A DNA stretch of 64,000 nt from Gammaproteobacteria bacterium (GTDB lineage: Bacteria > Pseudomonadota > Gammaproteobacteria > SURF-13), in contig QZKM01000027.1 in NCBI GenBank assembly GCA_003599485.1, positions 1 through 64,000 on the forward strand, in the 5' to 3' direction. Below, in pieces: positions 63,575 to 64,000 of the stretch. The position numbers were made by a program, and so were the translations under genes. Under the pieces are notes generated by a model, which saw only the letters and a program-made list of their open reading frames with translations, did no database searches and was not told the DNA's origin. Position 1 is the stretch's first letter, and every line of letters starts with the position of its first letter.

Positions 63575-64000
63575 ATGATTAAAACCAAAACCGTGGAGGT
63601 CACCGTCGGCCTGTTCGTGATCCTGGGTTTCGCGGCGCTGTTTTATCTCGCCATGCAGGTAAGCAACCTGAGCGCCTTCGGCATCAGCCGCATGGACGGC
63701 TACAGCGTGACGGCGCATTTTGAAAACGTCGGCAGCCTCAAGGTGGGCGCACCAGTAACCATCGCCGGGGTGCGCGTGGGGCGCGTCACCGCCATCGGCA
63801 TAGACCACAAGACGCAGGAAGCGGCCGTGCAGCTCACCATTTCCTCCGAGCACAACGATATCCCGCTCGATACCACCGCGAGCATTCTCACCTCCGGCCT
63901 GCTGGGCGAGCAGTACGTGGGGCTGGAACCGGGCGGCGACGAAAAGGTCTTAAAGGAGGGTGATGAAATCAAGCTCACCCAGTCGGCTCTGGTGCTGGAA
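63575..64000 (+). CDS. mlaD: outer membrane lipid asymmetry maintenance protein MlaD (partial, runs off window end)
   Basis: MIKTKTVEVTVGLFVILGFAALFYLAMQVSNLSAF...VTAHFENVGSLKVGAPVTIAGVRVGRV MCE domain. Confidence 0.93.
   Translation, partial: MIKTKTVEVTVGLFVILGFAALFYLAMQVSNLSAFGISRMDGYSVTAHFENVGSLKVGAPVTIAGVRVGRVTAIGIDHKTQEAAVQLTISSEHNDIPLDTTASILTSGLLGEQYVGLEPGGDEKVLKEGDEIKLTQSALVLE

Overview
GC-rich chromosomal window that looks gammaproteobacterial (inferred from gene content and order; no taxonomic search was possible). Most of it is housekeeping DNA: lptBAC-kdsC-kdsD, phoH, bcp, a GcvR-like ACT gene, pilA, hemB, aroE, prlC, xthA, hemD-hemC-algR-algZ, argH, argB, algC, dut, coaBC, radC-rpmB-rpmG, pyrE, chrA, ampG, metW-metX, ettA, glyA-nrdR-ribD-ribE-ribBA-ribH-nusB-thiL-pgpA, nadC, tsaC, purC, a Kef-type antiporter, ampD-ampE, pmbA and mlaFED. 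Accessory or unusual content: three type II toxin-antitoxin modules (Phd/PIN, AbrB/PIN, HigBA), two of them with palindromes placed like operators; a REP-associated tyrosine transposase (RAYT) flanked by inverted REP-like repeats, with related copies elsewhere in the window; an AT-richer three-gene cassette (HNH endonuclease plus two small unknown proteins); an orphan ~577-aa protein with a ThuA/GATase-like N-terminus and a very His/Trp-rich segment behind its own palindrome-bearing intergenic region; a ~150-bp long palindrome that includes the hemD stop codon; a structured pilA 3'UTR and a sigma-54-type pilA promoter; and two conserved genes (GcvR-like, chrA) with no canonical start codon in the expected place. 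Two short genes missing from the ORF track were recovered (rpmG and a DUF1508/YegP-like gene). The best candidates for something undescribed are the orphan His-rich protein and the HNH cassette. All functional calls come from reading the translations by eye, not from database searches.
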